DNA of 15,473 nucleotides from Pseudomonadota bacterium (GTDB lineage: Bacteria; Pseudomonadota; Alphaproteobacteria; Rhizobiales; Devosiaceae). Position 1 is the stretch's first letter. Each line of letters opens with the position of its first letter. Shown here piece by piece: positions 1 through 7,327 of the stretch. Position numbers and translations under genes: made by a program. The DNA is taken from the NCBI GenBank assembly GCA_023427545.1, contig JAEZBF010000034.1, positions 1-15,473 on the forward strand. Direction: 5' to 3'. The notes under the pieces are model-generated. The model was not told the origin of the DNA. It saw only the letters and a program-made list of their open reading frames with translations, and did no database searches.

Positions 1-908
<908 letters not shown>

Positions 909-996
909 TTGTGGGGTGTTCTCCGAAGTGGTTGGTGTCAGCCTGGACGTAGCCGCGGCGATGGGTCAGCAGCAAGGTTTGCCGCTGCGGCGATTG

Positions 997-1025
997 CTGA
1001 TAAGTCCGACCCGTCGTCACGACAA
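997..1025 (-). promoter_or_regulatory. Candidate sigma-70 promoter for purA
   Basis: Read on the minus strand, TTGTCG (1020-1025) is followed after exactly 17 bases by TATCAG (997-1002). Each hexamer matches 4 of 6 consensus bases. The predicted start of transcription is near 990, giving a leader of about 80 bases. The -10 hexamer and spacer are identical to those of the serC promoter candidate. It overlaps the ribosome-binding region of the divergent transporter gene. This is inferred from sequence only. Confidence 0.4.
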
Positions 1026-1033
1026 GAGATCAG

Positions 1034-1975
1034 ATGTCGAATCCGCCTGCCGCCCGCCCGTTGGAGCGCTCCCTGCTCGACCGGCCCTACCTCATCCTGC
1101 TGCTCACCGTTGCCTTCTGGGGCGGCAATTCCGTTGCCGGCAAGGCGGCGGTCGGGAACGTCGACCCCTACGTGCTGATCGTGCTGCGCTGGCTGGGCGC
1201 CTTCCTCATCATCCTGCCGTTCGCGCTGAGGACCCTGCGGCCGGATCTGCCCAGCATCATGGCGAAGTGGCCGCTCTTCCTGTTCTACGGAGCGGTCGGC
1301 TTTACGACCTTCAACGTGCTGCTCTACGTCGCCGCCCACTTCACCTCGGGCGTGAACCTCTCGCTCGACCAGGTGGCGATCAACATCTTCGTCATGGCGG
1401 GCAACTTCGCGTTCTTCCACACGCGGGTGCGGCCGCTGCAGCTGGTGGGCGTGCTCATCACCATCGTTGGCGTCGCCGTTACCGCCACCCACGGCGAGCT
1501 CGACCGGCTGCTCGCGCTCGACGTGAACTTCGGCGATTTTCTCGTGATCCTCGCCTGCCTTGCCTACGCGGTCTATTCGCTGCTGCTGCGCTACCGTCCG
1601 GCGACCAACTGGATGAGCTTCCTCTTTGCGACCGTCTTCATTGCGCTGATCGCTTCGGTGGTCTTCCAGGCACTGCTCGGCGGCGGCTTCGGGCTCTTCG
1701 TCGAGGGGCTGAACCAGACCACTCCGCTCGGCTGGGCGATCATCGCCTACGCCGTGCTGTTCCCCTCGCTGATTTCGCAGATGCTCTACGTGCGGGGTGT
1801 CGACCTCATCGGGCCCAACCGCGCGAGCCTCTTCATCAACCTGATCCCGCTGTTCGGGGCGCTGGGCTCTGTGCTGGTGCTGGGCGAGCAGCTCGCGCCC
1901 TTCCACGTCATCGCCGGCGCGTTGATCGTCGTCGGCATCGTCCTGGCGGAATGGAGCGCCCTCAGAGGGGAATAG
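1034..1975 (+). CDS. DMT-superfamily EamA transporter
   Basis: A 313-residue inner-membrane protein of the drug/metabolite transporter (EamA) family; the substrate cannot be read from sequence. It has two EamA repeats, roughly residues 18-150 and 165-310, giving about ten hydrophobic helices with short loops. The first helix carries FWGGNSVAGKAAVG, the usual EamA opening with a W-G-x-N-x-x-x-x-K pattern, followed by LRWLGAFLIILPFA. The second repeat ends in IPLFGALGSVLVLGEQL and GALIVVGIVLAEW, the typical closing helices with the conserved GE before the last segment. The ATG at 1034 is preceded by a weak AAGAGA. The gene is divergent from purA with a 125-base gap and converges on serA, separated by a hairpin. 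EamA proteins of this length often export amino acids or other metabolites, but its place between purA and serA does not establish a role. Confidence 0.92.
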   Translation: MSNPPAARPLERSLLDRPYLILLLTVAFWGGNSVAGKAAVGNVDPYVLIVLRWLGAFLIILPFALRTLRPDLPSIMAKWPLFLFYGAVGFTTFNVLLYVAAHFTSGVNLSLDQVAINIFVMAGNFAFFHTRVRPLQLVGVLITIVGVAVTATHGELDRLLALDVNFGDFLVILACLAYAVYSLLLRYRPATNWMSFLFATVFIALIASVVFQALLGGGFGLFVEGLNQTTPLGWAIIAYAVLFPSLISQMLYVRGVDLIGPNRASLFINLIPLFGALGSVLVLGEQLAPFHVIAGALIVVGIVLAEWSALRGE

Positions 1976-2002
1976 ACGGGTCGCAGCGTCGCCGCGACCC
2001 GT
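1976..2002. terminator. Hairpin between convergent transporter and serA genes
   Basis: A perfect 9-bp stem, ACGGGTCGC (1976-1984) with GCGACCCGT (1994-2002), encloses a 9-base loop. It starts right after the transporter stop codon and lies 9 bases from the serA stop. The plus strand continues GTTGTTCC, only a weak T-tract, and the minus strand has none. It is probably a shared terminator or 3'-end-protecting hairpin, but not a textbook intrinsic terminator. Confidence 0.55.
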
Positions 2003-2011
2003 GTTGTTCCA

Positions 2012-3595
2012 CTAGAAGGCCAGCGACTTGGCCTGCCGCACGCCTGGCAGGGCGGCGATTTCGTTGAGCTGGTTGTCGTTGAGCTTGCCGTCGATCGAGA
2101 GCAGCGCGATCGCATCGCCACCAACGTCGGCACGGCCGAGGTTAAAGTTGGCGATGTTGACGCCGAGGTTACCCAGCAGCGTGCCCAGCCGACCGATGTG
2201 GCCCGGCTTGTCCTCGTTGGTGACGTAGAGCATCGAAGGCGTGAGCTCGGCCTCCATGTTGATGCCCTTGACCTGGATGATGCGCGGCTTCCCGTTGGCG
2301 AACACCGTACCGGCAACGCTGCGCTCCTGCCGCTCGGTCAAGACGGTGAGGCGGATGTAGCTCTCGTACTGCCCCTGCTGATCGCGCGTGGTGATCTCGA
2401 CGTTGATGCCGCGATCCTTGGCCACCTGCGGCGCCGAGACCATGTTGACCTCCTGGATCTGCGGCTTGAGCACGCCATTGATCGCAGCGGCGGTCATCGG
2501 CCTCGTGTTGAGCCCCGCGACCGCCCCCTCGTACTCGATGCGGATGCCCTTGAGCGAGGTCTCGGTGAGCTGGCCGGCGAACGAGCCGAGCATCTCCGCG
2601 AGGCGCACCCAGGGGGTGAGGCGCGGCGCCTCTTCCGCGGTGATCGAGGGAAAGTTGAGCGCGTTGGTGATCTCGCCCGTCATCAGGTAGGCCGAAATCT
2701 GCTCGGCGACCTGCAACGCGACGTTCTCCTGCGCTTCGGTCGTCGACGCACCCAGGTGAGGCGTGCAGATGACGTTGGGCAGCGTGAACAGGGGGTTGTT
2801 GGTCGCTGGTTCCTCGACGAAGACGTCGAGCGCTGCGCCCGCGATCTTGCCCGAGGTGAGCCCCTCGTAGAGCGCGGCCTCATCTACCAGCTCGCCGCGG
2901 GCGCAGTTGATGAAGCGCACGCCCGGCTTCATCTTGGCAACCGCGTCCTTCGAGATGATCCCGCGGGTCTCGGGGGTTGCCGGCGTATGGATCGTGATGA
3001 AATCCGCGCGCCCGAGCAGATCGTCGAGCTCCACCTTCTCAGCGCCGATCTCGAGCGCCTTCTCAGGGCTGAGATAGGGATCGAACGCGATGACCTTCAT
3101 CCGGAGGCCGAGCGCGCGGTCGATGACGATCTTGCCGATGTTGCCCGCGCCGATCACGCCGAGCACCTTGTTGGTGACCTCGACACCCATGAAGCGGTTC
3201 TTCTCCCACTTGCCGGCGCGAGTCGATGCATCGGCCTCGGGCAGCTGGCGGGCCAGCGCCATCATCATGGCGATGGCGTGCTCGGCCGTCGTGATCGAGT
3301 TGCCGAAGGGCGTGTTCATCACGATGATGCCCTTCTTGGTCGCCGCCGGAATGTCGACGTTGTCGACGCCGATGCCGGCGCGGCCGATCACCTTGAGGTT
3401 GGTCGCTGCGGCGATCACCTTCTCGGTGACCTTGGTCGCCGAGCGGATCGCCAGGCCATCATACTGGCCGATCACCTCGAGCAGCTTGTCCTTGTCCTTG
3501 CCGAGGTCGGGCAGGTAGTCGACCTCGACGCCATTGTCCTTGAAGATCTGCACAGCGGTTTTGCTGAGCTTGTCCGAAACGAGCACCTTGGGCAT
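2012..3595 (-). CDS. serA: D-3-phosphoglycerate dehydrogenase SerA (long, ACT-domain form)
   Basis: SerA oxidises 3-phosphoglycerate to 3-phosphohydroxypyruvate with NAD+, the first step of phosphorylated serine synthesis. At 527 residues it is the long type I form. The nucleotide-binding domain has the Rossmann motif GAGNIG (149-154). The active-site residues are Arg233 (NCARG), Glu262 (EEP) and His280 (PHLGAST). An allosteric substrate-binding domain spans about 317-450, and a C-terminal ACT domain (about 452-527, DKPGHIGRLGTLLGNLGVNIA) is where serine feedback acts in studied relatives. The start is clear: AGGAGG (3601-3606) lies 5 bases before the ATG. It is downstream of serC on the same strand with a 130-base gap containing a palindromic repeat. 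No separate promoter is obvious in the gap, so cotranscription with serC is the simplest reading. Confidence 0.97.
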   Translation of the reverse strand: MPKVLVSDKLSKTAVQIFKDNGVEVDYLPDLGKDKDKLLEVIGQYDGLAIRSATKVTEKVIAAATNLKVIGRAGIGVDNVDIPAATKKGIIVMNTPFGNSITTAEHAIAMMMALARQLPEADASTRAGKWEKNRFMGVEVTNKVLGVIGAGNIGKIVIDRALGLRMKVIAFDPYLSPEKALEIGAEKVELDDLLGRADFITIHTPATPETRGIISKDAVAKMKPGVRFINCARGELVDEAALYEGLTSGKIAGAALDVFVEEPATNNPLFTLPNVICTPHLGASTTEAQENVALQVAEQISAYLMTGEITNALNFPSITAEEAPRLTPWVRLAEMLGSFAGQLTETSLKGIRIEYEGAVAGLNTRPMTAAAINGVLKPQIQEVNMVSAPQVAKDRGINVEITTRDQQGQYESYIRLTVLTERQERSVAGTVFANGKPRIIQVKGINMEAELTPSMLYVTNEDKPGHIGRLGTLLGNLGVNIANFNLGRADVGGDAIALLSIDGKLNDNQLNEIAALPGVRQAKSLAF

Positions 3596-3636
3596 CGCGC
3601 CCTCCTGATGTGAACATTGAATTTGGGAGCCAGGCC

Positions 3637-3714
3637 CTCAACCTTCGACAGGCTCAGGATGAGAACCTACGAGAGGCAGTAGCCCTCATGGTGAGCTCGT
3701 CGAACCACGAGGGC
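3637..3714. repeat. Paired-hairpin intergenic palindromic repeat
   Basis: Two imperfectly inverted 22-base arms, 3642-3663 and 3685-3706, lie between serC and serA. Each arm also sits in its own hairpin with the same layout. The left hairpin has stem 3637-3640/3660-3663, a mismatch, then 3642-3644/3656-3658. The right hairpin has stem 3682-3687/3709-3714, a mismatch, then 3689-3692/3704-3707. Both loops are 11 bases (3645-3655 and 3693-3703) and complementary at 9 positions plus one G-T. The sequence resembles the CTCATCCTGAGCCTGTCGAA-type intergenic repeat I recall from many alphaproteobacterial genomes. Confidence 0.75.
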
Positions 3715-3725
3715 GTGGCAGGGAC

Positions 3726-4910
3726 CTAGGCCGCTGCCTTGGCCAGCGCCGCCTTCTCGGACGCGAACGCCCAATCCAGCCACGGCGTGAGCGCCTTCAG
3801 GTCGGACGCTTCCACGGTGCAGCCGCACCAGATGCGAAGACCCGGAGGGGCGTCCTTGTAGGCACCGATGTCGTAGGCAGCGCCGGCCTTGTCGAGCCGC
3901 GCCACCAGCGCCTTGCAGAACGCCGCCTGCCCTTCCGGCGGGAGCGCCGTAATGGCCGGATCGACGATCGAGAGGCAGACCGAAGTGTTGGACCGCGTCT
4001 CGGGCTCGACCGCGAGGAACTCGACCCAGTCGGTCTCGGCGACCCAATCGGCGATCACCGTGTAGTTGCTGTCGGCGCGAGCCCGCATGGCGCTCAGCCC
4101 GCCGATCTCCAGGCCCCAGTGCATGGCGTCGATCGCGTCCTCGATGACCAGCATCGAAGGCGTGTTGATCGTCGCCGCCTCGAACACTTCCGCGAGCAGC
4201 TTGCCGCCCTTGGTCAGCCGGAAGATCTTCGGCAGCGGCCAGGCCGGTTTGTAGGTCTCGAGCCGCTCGACCGCCCGCGGCGACAGGATCAGCACACCGT
4301 GCGCAGCCTCGCCGCCAAGCGCCTTCTGCCAGGAGAAGGTCACGACATCGAGCTTGCTGAACTCGAGGTTCTGCGCGAACGCCGCCGAGGTGGCGTCGCA
4401 GATCGTCAGGCCCTGCCGGTCGTCGGGGATCCAGCTCGCATCGGGCACCCGGACGCCGGAGGTCGTGCCGTTCCAGGTGAAGACCACGTCGCGGGTGAAA
4501 TCGACCTGCTTGAGGTCCGGCAACTTGCCGTATTCCGCCGTGAGGATGCGAGCATCGGCAAGCTTGAGCTGCTTTTGCACGTCCGTGACCCAACCCTGGC
4601 CGAAGCTCTCCCATGCGAGCATGTCGACGCCGCGAGCGCCCAGCATGCTCCAGAGCACCATCTCCACCGCGCCCGTGTCGGAGGCCGGGACGATGCCGAT
4701 GAGGTAGTCCTCCGGCACTTCCAGCAGCTCACGCGTTAGATCGATCGCGCGCTGGATGCGGGCCTTGCCCGGCTTGCTGCGGTGCGAGCGGCCGACCAGT
4801 GCGTCGGCAAGCGCTTCCACCGTCCAGCCCGGACGCTTGGCACAGGGACCCGATGACAAATTTGGATTAGCCGGTTTCACCGCCGGCGCGGCTAGGGGCA
4901 TATCAGCCAT
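3726..4910 (-). CDS. serC: Phosphoserine aminotransferase SerC (alphaproteobacterial type)
   Basis: SerC is the PLP enzyme that moves the amino group of glutamate to 3-phosphohydroxypyruvate, giving phosphoserine, the second step of serine synthesis; it also serves 4-phosphohydroxythreonine in the B6 pathway. The 394-residue protein is the form typical of alphaproteobacteria (the TIGR01365-like group, from memory) rather than the E. coli form. It opens with NPNLSSGPCAKRPGW instead of the FNPGPA motif. The PLP lysine is Lys196 in SWQKALGG, and Asp172 in CDATS is placed to contact the PLP nitrogen. NGTTSGVRVP (147-156) and TINTPSM (247-253) are also family motifs. The ATG is preceded by GGAGG (4918-4922), 7 bases away, and this signal sits in a hairpin loop of the leader. 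A strong promoter candidate lies at 4966-4994. It forms a probable operon with serA. Confidence 0.96.
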   Translation of the reverse strand: MADMPLAAPAVKPANPNLSSGPCAKRPGWTVEALADALVGRSHRSKPGKARIQRAIDLTRELLEVPEDYLIGIVPASDTGAVEMVLWSMLGARGVDMLAWESFGQGWVTDVQKQLKLADARILTAEYGKLPDLKQVDFTRDVVFTWNGTTSGVRVPDASWIPDDRQGLTICDATSAAFAQNLEFSKLDVVTFSWQKALGGEAAHGVLILSPRAVERLETYKPAWPLPKIFRLTKGGKLLAEVFEAATINTPSMLVIEDAIDAMHWGLEIGGLSAMRARADSNYTVIADWVAETDWVEFLAVEPETRSNTSVCLSIVDPAITALPPEGQAAFCKALVARLDKAGAAYDIGAYKDAPPGLRIWCGCTVEASDLKALTPWLDWAFASEKAALAKAAA

Positions 4911-4959
4911 GAGCGACCCTCCCAGGTCGAAAGTCTTGCGTTAGGGCAAGATGTCCTGG
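4911..4959 (-). promoter_or_regulatory. serC leader with two hairpins, Shine-Dalgarno in the second loop (candidate serC motif RNA)
   Basis: The predicted serC transcript begins near 4959 and contains two compact hairpins before the ATG. Hairpin 1 has a 6-bp stem, TCTTGC/GCAAGA (4934-4939 with 4946-4951), and a 6-base loop. Hairpin 2 has a 5-bp stem, CGACC/GGTCG (4914-4918 with 4925-4929), and a loop reading UGGGAG in the RNA, so the GGAGG signal lies partly in the loop and partly in the stem. I recall a conserved serC leader motif from alphaproteobacteria, found by comparative genomics, in this position. Whether this is an instance needs a covariance search. Control of translation initiation is an inference. 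Confidence 0.55.
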
Positions 4960-4965
4960 GCCGGG

Positions 4966-4994
4966 CTGATATGCCTGCGCACCGGCAGTGTCAA
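4966..4994 (-). promoter_or_regulatory. Sigma-70 promoter candidate for serC(-serA)
   Basis: On the minus strand a perfect -35 hexamer TTGACA (4989-4994) is followed after 17 bases by TATCAG (4966-4971, 4 of 6 matches). Transcription should start about 4959, giving a leader of roughly 50 bases that contains the two hairpins. It is the best promoter-like match I found by eye. Confidence 0.65.
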
Positions 4995-5045
4995 GCGTGT
5001 TGAGGACGCGTCAGTTAATGCCCCTTGCTGCCCCGAGTGAGCACG

Positions 5046-5073
5046 TGGACAGCCCACTTTGCAGCGGTTTACT
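5046..5073 (+). promoter_or_regulatory. Candidate promoter for the GYF_2/DUF4344 gene
   Basis: TGGACA (5046-5051, 5 of 6) is separated by 16 bases from TTTACT (5068-5073, 4 of 6). Transcription would begin near 5080, just ahead of the ribosome-binding site at 5084-5090. This supports translation from the ATG at 5098 rather than from the in-frame TTG at 5059, which would lie upstream of the transcript start. Confidence 0.4.
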
Positions 5074-5097
5074 GTGTCGCACCGGGGGGATGGCAAA

Positions 5098-6891
5098 ATG
5101 GGCAAAGTCTTTCGTACAGTCGTTCTCGCGCTGGCGCTTCTGCTTGCAGCAATAACGGCAGCTCAGGCGGTAATGCCGGTGCCGCCGCCCGCGCAATACT
5201 GGTGGGCAGCGAACGGCACCCAGCACGGCCCCATCAGCCTCGATGAGCTCAAGGCGCTCGCTGCGCAGGACAAGCTCAGCGGCGACACGCTGGTGTGGAC
5301 CGCCACCTTCCCCGACTGGCGGCGCGCTGACACCATCCCCGACCTCGGCCTGACCACCGCCGCCAACGCGGTTGCAGCGTCTATGACCGGACGTTTTCAG
5401 ACCGGAGGACAGCCCGTCACTTACTTCGATTTCACCCAGACCGGCACCAACCTCACTGGCGTGCTCAGCGGCGGCGATACCGGCACCCTGACCGGGACGG
5501 TCGATCCTGACGGCAAGTTCAACGGTACCCTGTCGCTGCAGGGGCAGCCGAACGTGCAGTTCCGGGGCACCTTCGCGGCGAGCGGCTTCGCCTTCACCAT
5601 CTTCGGCCCGGGCGGCAGCACGGACCTGCAGCTCACCCCCGTCGCGGCAGTGGCCGCGGCGCAGTACTACTGGGTCTCCGACCAGGGTCAGCAGGGCCCC
5701 GTCTCGGGCGACGAGCTCAGGTCGCTGATCGCTGCCGGCACCTTGAAAGCAGACACCCTGGTGTGGGCCGACGGCATGGCCGACTGGACGAAGGCCGCCG
5801 ACGTCGCCGACCTGAAGGACCTCTTCGCCCCCACCCAATCCGCCGACTACTACGTCGTCGCCGGTGGACAGCAGGTCGGCCCGCTCACCCTCGAGCAGCT
5901 CCTCGCACGCATCCGCTCCGGCGAGACCAAGGCCGACGACCTCGTCTGGAAGGCCGGCATGGCCGACTGGGGCAAGGCCGGCACCCTCGCCGAGCTTGCC
6001 GCCGCATTTCCGGCCGAGCCGCTGGCGCCTCCGCCGCACCTCACTGCCAAGACCATCACCCTTGCCCCTATCGCACCGGGCATGAGCGAGGCCGAGCTGC
6101 ACAAGAGCAGCATCGTGCTCGGCGCGGTGCTCGGGGTCTTCCTCCACGAGATGGGTCACGCCATGATCGGCGAGCTCGACCTTCCAGCTGTCGGCCCGGA
6201 GGAGGACACCGCCGACGAGTTTTCTGCGCTGCTGCTCGGCAGCAGCTTCAGCCGGGAGCAAATGAAGGACGAAACCGACCCGGTCGTGGTCAAGTGGACA
6301 ACCGATCTCGCCCGCTATTCGACGCTGCTGTGGTACTACCTGAACCAGAGCACCAACGGCCGTGCCGGACCCTGGTTCGACGAGCACGCCAACACCGCCC
6401 GCCGATTCCGCAACACGCTCTGCCGCATCTATGGCGCCGACCCGGTGACCTATGTCGACGTGGCGGACAAGGTGAAGCTGCCCGATGACCAGCGCCGCCT
6501 CTGCACCCAGGAGTACAAGCGCCACTTCAACGCCTGGGTGCGGATCGTCGCAAACGTCACCCGCGATCCGGGCGGCGACCTCAGCGTTCCCGGCAACCTG
6601 CCCGCCAACACTCCGGGCAAGAAGGTGACGATGGCGTTCGCGCCCTCTCAGCTGGGTACCGGGGAAGCACTCACCCCCGTCTTTCGCGACAGCGGAATAC
6701 TCGAGAGTTTCGCCAAGATCTTCTCGGATAACTTCGTCTTCACCAAGCGCGACATCGCCGTCACGTTCAAGGACTGCGGCATGGCCAACGCCTGGTACGA
6801 CCCCGGCCGGGGGACCGTCACGATGTGCTGGGAAGTGGTGGAAGACTTTGCCGGCACCATCCTCGATGCCGAGAAGGTGCCGCGTCACTGA
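5098..6891 (+). CDS. Exported protein with three GYF_2 domains and a DUF4344 putative metallopeptidase domain
   Basis: A 597-residue protein. A clear Sec signal peptide (residues 1-24: basic start, a run of A/L/V, then AAQA) predicts export. Three GYF_2-like domains follow at about 34-80, 190-236 and 251-297, each with a GP(I/V/L) turn and a closing LVW...DW. Between the first and second is a Gly/Thr-rich, beta-looking insert (about 95-185) I cannot name. The C-terminal half (about 335-597) matches DUF4344: HEMGH (350-354) as zinc motif, LDLPAVGPEEDTADEF (360-375), DEHANTARRF (428-437), then CGMANAWYDP (560-569) and MCWEV (576-580). The ATG at 5098 has GGGGGGA 7 bases upstream. Neither substrate nor protease activity can be read from sequence; GYF_2 suggests binding of proline-rich peptides, an inference. 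The gene ends 7 bases from the convergent DUF2934 gene. Confidence 0.85.
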   Translation: MGKVFRTVVLALALLLAAITAAQAVMPVPPPAQYWWAANGTQHGPISLDELKALAAQDKLSGDTLVWTATFPDWRRADTIPDLGLTTAANAVAASMTGRFQTGGQPVTYFDFTQTGTNLTGVLSGGDTGTLTGTVDPDGKFNGTLSLQGQPNVQFRGTFAASGFAFTIFGPGGSTDLQLTPVAAVAAAQYYWVSDQGQQGPVSGDELRSLIAAGTLKADTLVWADGMADWTKAADVADLKDLFAPTQSADYYVVAGGQQVGPLTLEQLLARIRSGETKADDLVWKAGMADWGKAGTLAELAAAFPAEPLAPPPHLTAKTITLAPIAPGMSEAELHKSSIVLGAVLGVFLHEMGHAMIGELDLPAVGPEEDTADEFSALLLGSSFSREQMKDETDPVVVKWTTDLARYSTLLWYYLNQSTNGRAGPWFDEHANTARRFRNTLCRIYGADPVTYVDVADKVKLPDDQRRLCTQEYKRHFNAWVRIVANVTRDPGGDLSVPGNLPANTPGKKVTMAFAPSQLGTGEALTPVFRDSGILESFAKIFSDNFVFTKRDIAVTFKDCGMANAWYDPGRGTVTMCWEVVEDFAGTILDAEKVPRH

Positions 6892-6898
6892 TCGCGAC

Positions 6899-7132
6899 CT
6901 ACTCCAGGTCGCCCGCCTTGCGCCAGTGCTCCTCGGCCTTACCTTCCGGACGGCCTTCCTCAAGCCAGAGCTGGTAGGCCTTGGCGCGGCGGAACTGCTC
7001 GGTCGCGCGCCGCCAGAATTCCTGGGCGCGGCCCTCGGGCCGCCCCGCTTCCTCCCATAGGAAATATGCCGTGTCGCGCACCGCATCGAGTTCGTCTTGC
7101 GTCATCGGCTGATGAGCGCCGTTCTCGGGCAT
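6899..7132 (-). CDS. Small DUF2934 protein with two tandem repeats
   Basis: A 77-residue charged protein rich in Glu, Arg, Trp and Ala. It holds two copies of a motif of about 22 residues: AYFLWEEAGRPEGRAQEFWR starting at residue 22, and AYQLWLEEGRPEGKAEEHWR starting at residue 52. The pattern x-Y-x-L-W-x-E-x-G-x-P-x-G-x-A-x-x-x-W is the DUF2934 signature, common in Rhizobiales, of unknown function. There is no signal peptide or membrane segment, so it is probably cytoplasmic. I chose the ATG at 7130-7132, which is preceded by a G-rich run. Longer in-frame starts exist but add sequence unlike the family. The next ATG (7103-7105) would also keep both repeats but lacks a ribosome-binding site. 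Its stop codon is 7 bases from that of the preceding plus-strand gene. Confidence 0.78.
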   Translation of the reverse strand: MPENGAHQPMTQDELDAVRDTAYFLWEEAGRPEGRAQEFWRRATEQFRRAKAYQLWLEEGRPEGKAEEHWRKAGDLE

Positions 7133-7327
7133 ACCCTGCCCCCGCCGATCGTTGGCTTTGTGCACGCCGCCCCGGGCGCTGGCGAGGCTTACAACTACCA
7201 TGTTGATGGAGCGTTCCTTGGAAACCGGAACCAGACTGCCACGGCCAAGCGACAGCAATACGACCGGAAGGCTTTTCTTTCGTGGCTGATCACCCTATCT
7301 GAGCGGCTCAGTCAGCCTCAGGTCCAG
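7133..7327. other. Divergent intergenic region between DUF2934 and ABC ATPase genes
   Basis: A 195-base stretch between two divergent genes, so it should hold both promoters, but I found no convincing -35/-10 pair. Both flanking frames stay open through parts of it, which is common in GC-rich DNA. The encoded residues resemble neither family, so I left it non-coding. Confidence 0.5.

Noticed and set aside
970..999. Inverted repeat CAGCAA...TTGCTG in the purA leader
   Set aside because: Only 6 bp with an 18-base loop and no T-tract; expected by chance at this base composition.
2198..3613. Open frame of 471 codons on the plus strand opposite serA
   Set aside because: Antisense shadow of serA, rich in Arg, Asp, Leu and His with no family motif; serA is unmistakable.
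5011..7086. Open frame of 691 codons on the minus strand opposite the GYF_2/DUF4344 gene
   Set aside because: Its residues are low-complexity Gly/Val/Glu/Arg with no recognisable domain, it is fully antisense to a gene with signal peptide and clear motifs, and long antisense frames are expected in GC-rich genes.
7097..7327. 77-residue N-terminal extension of the ABC ATPase
   Set aside because: The extension has no similarity to the family, and LolD/YbbA proteins begin just before the first strand, at the Met encoded at 7328.
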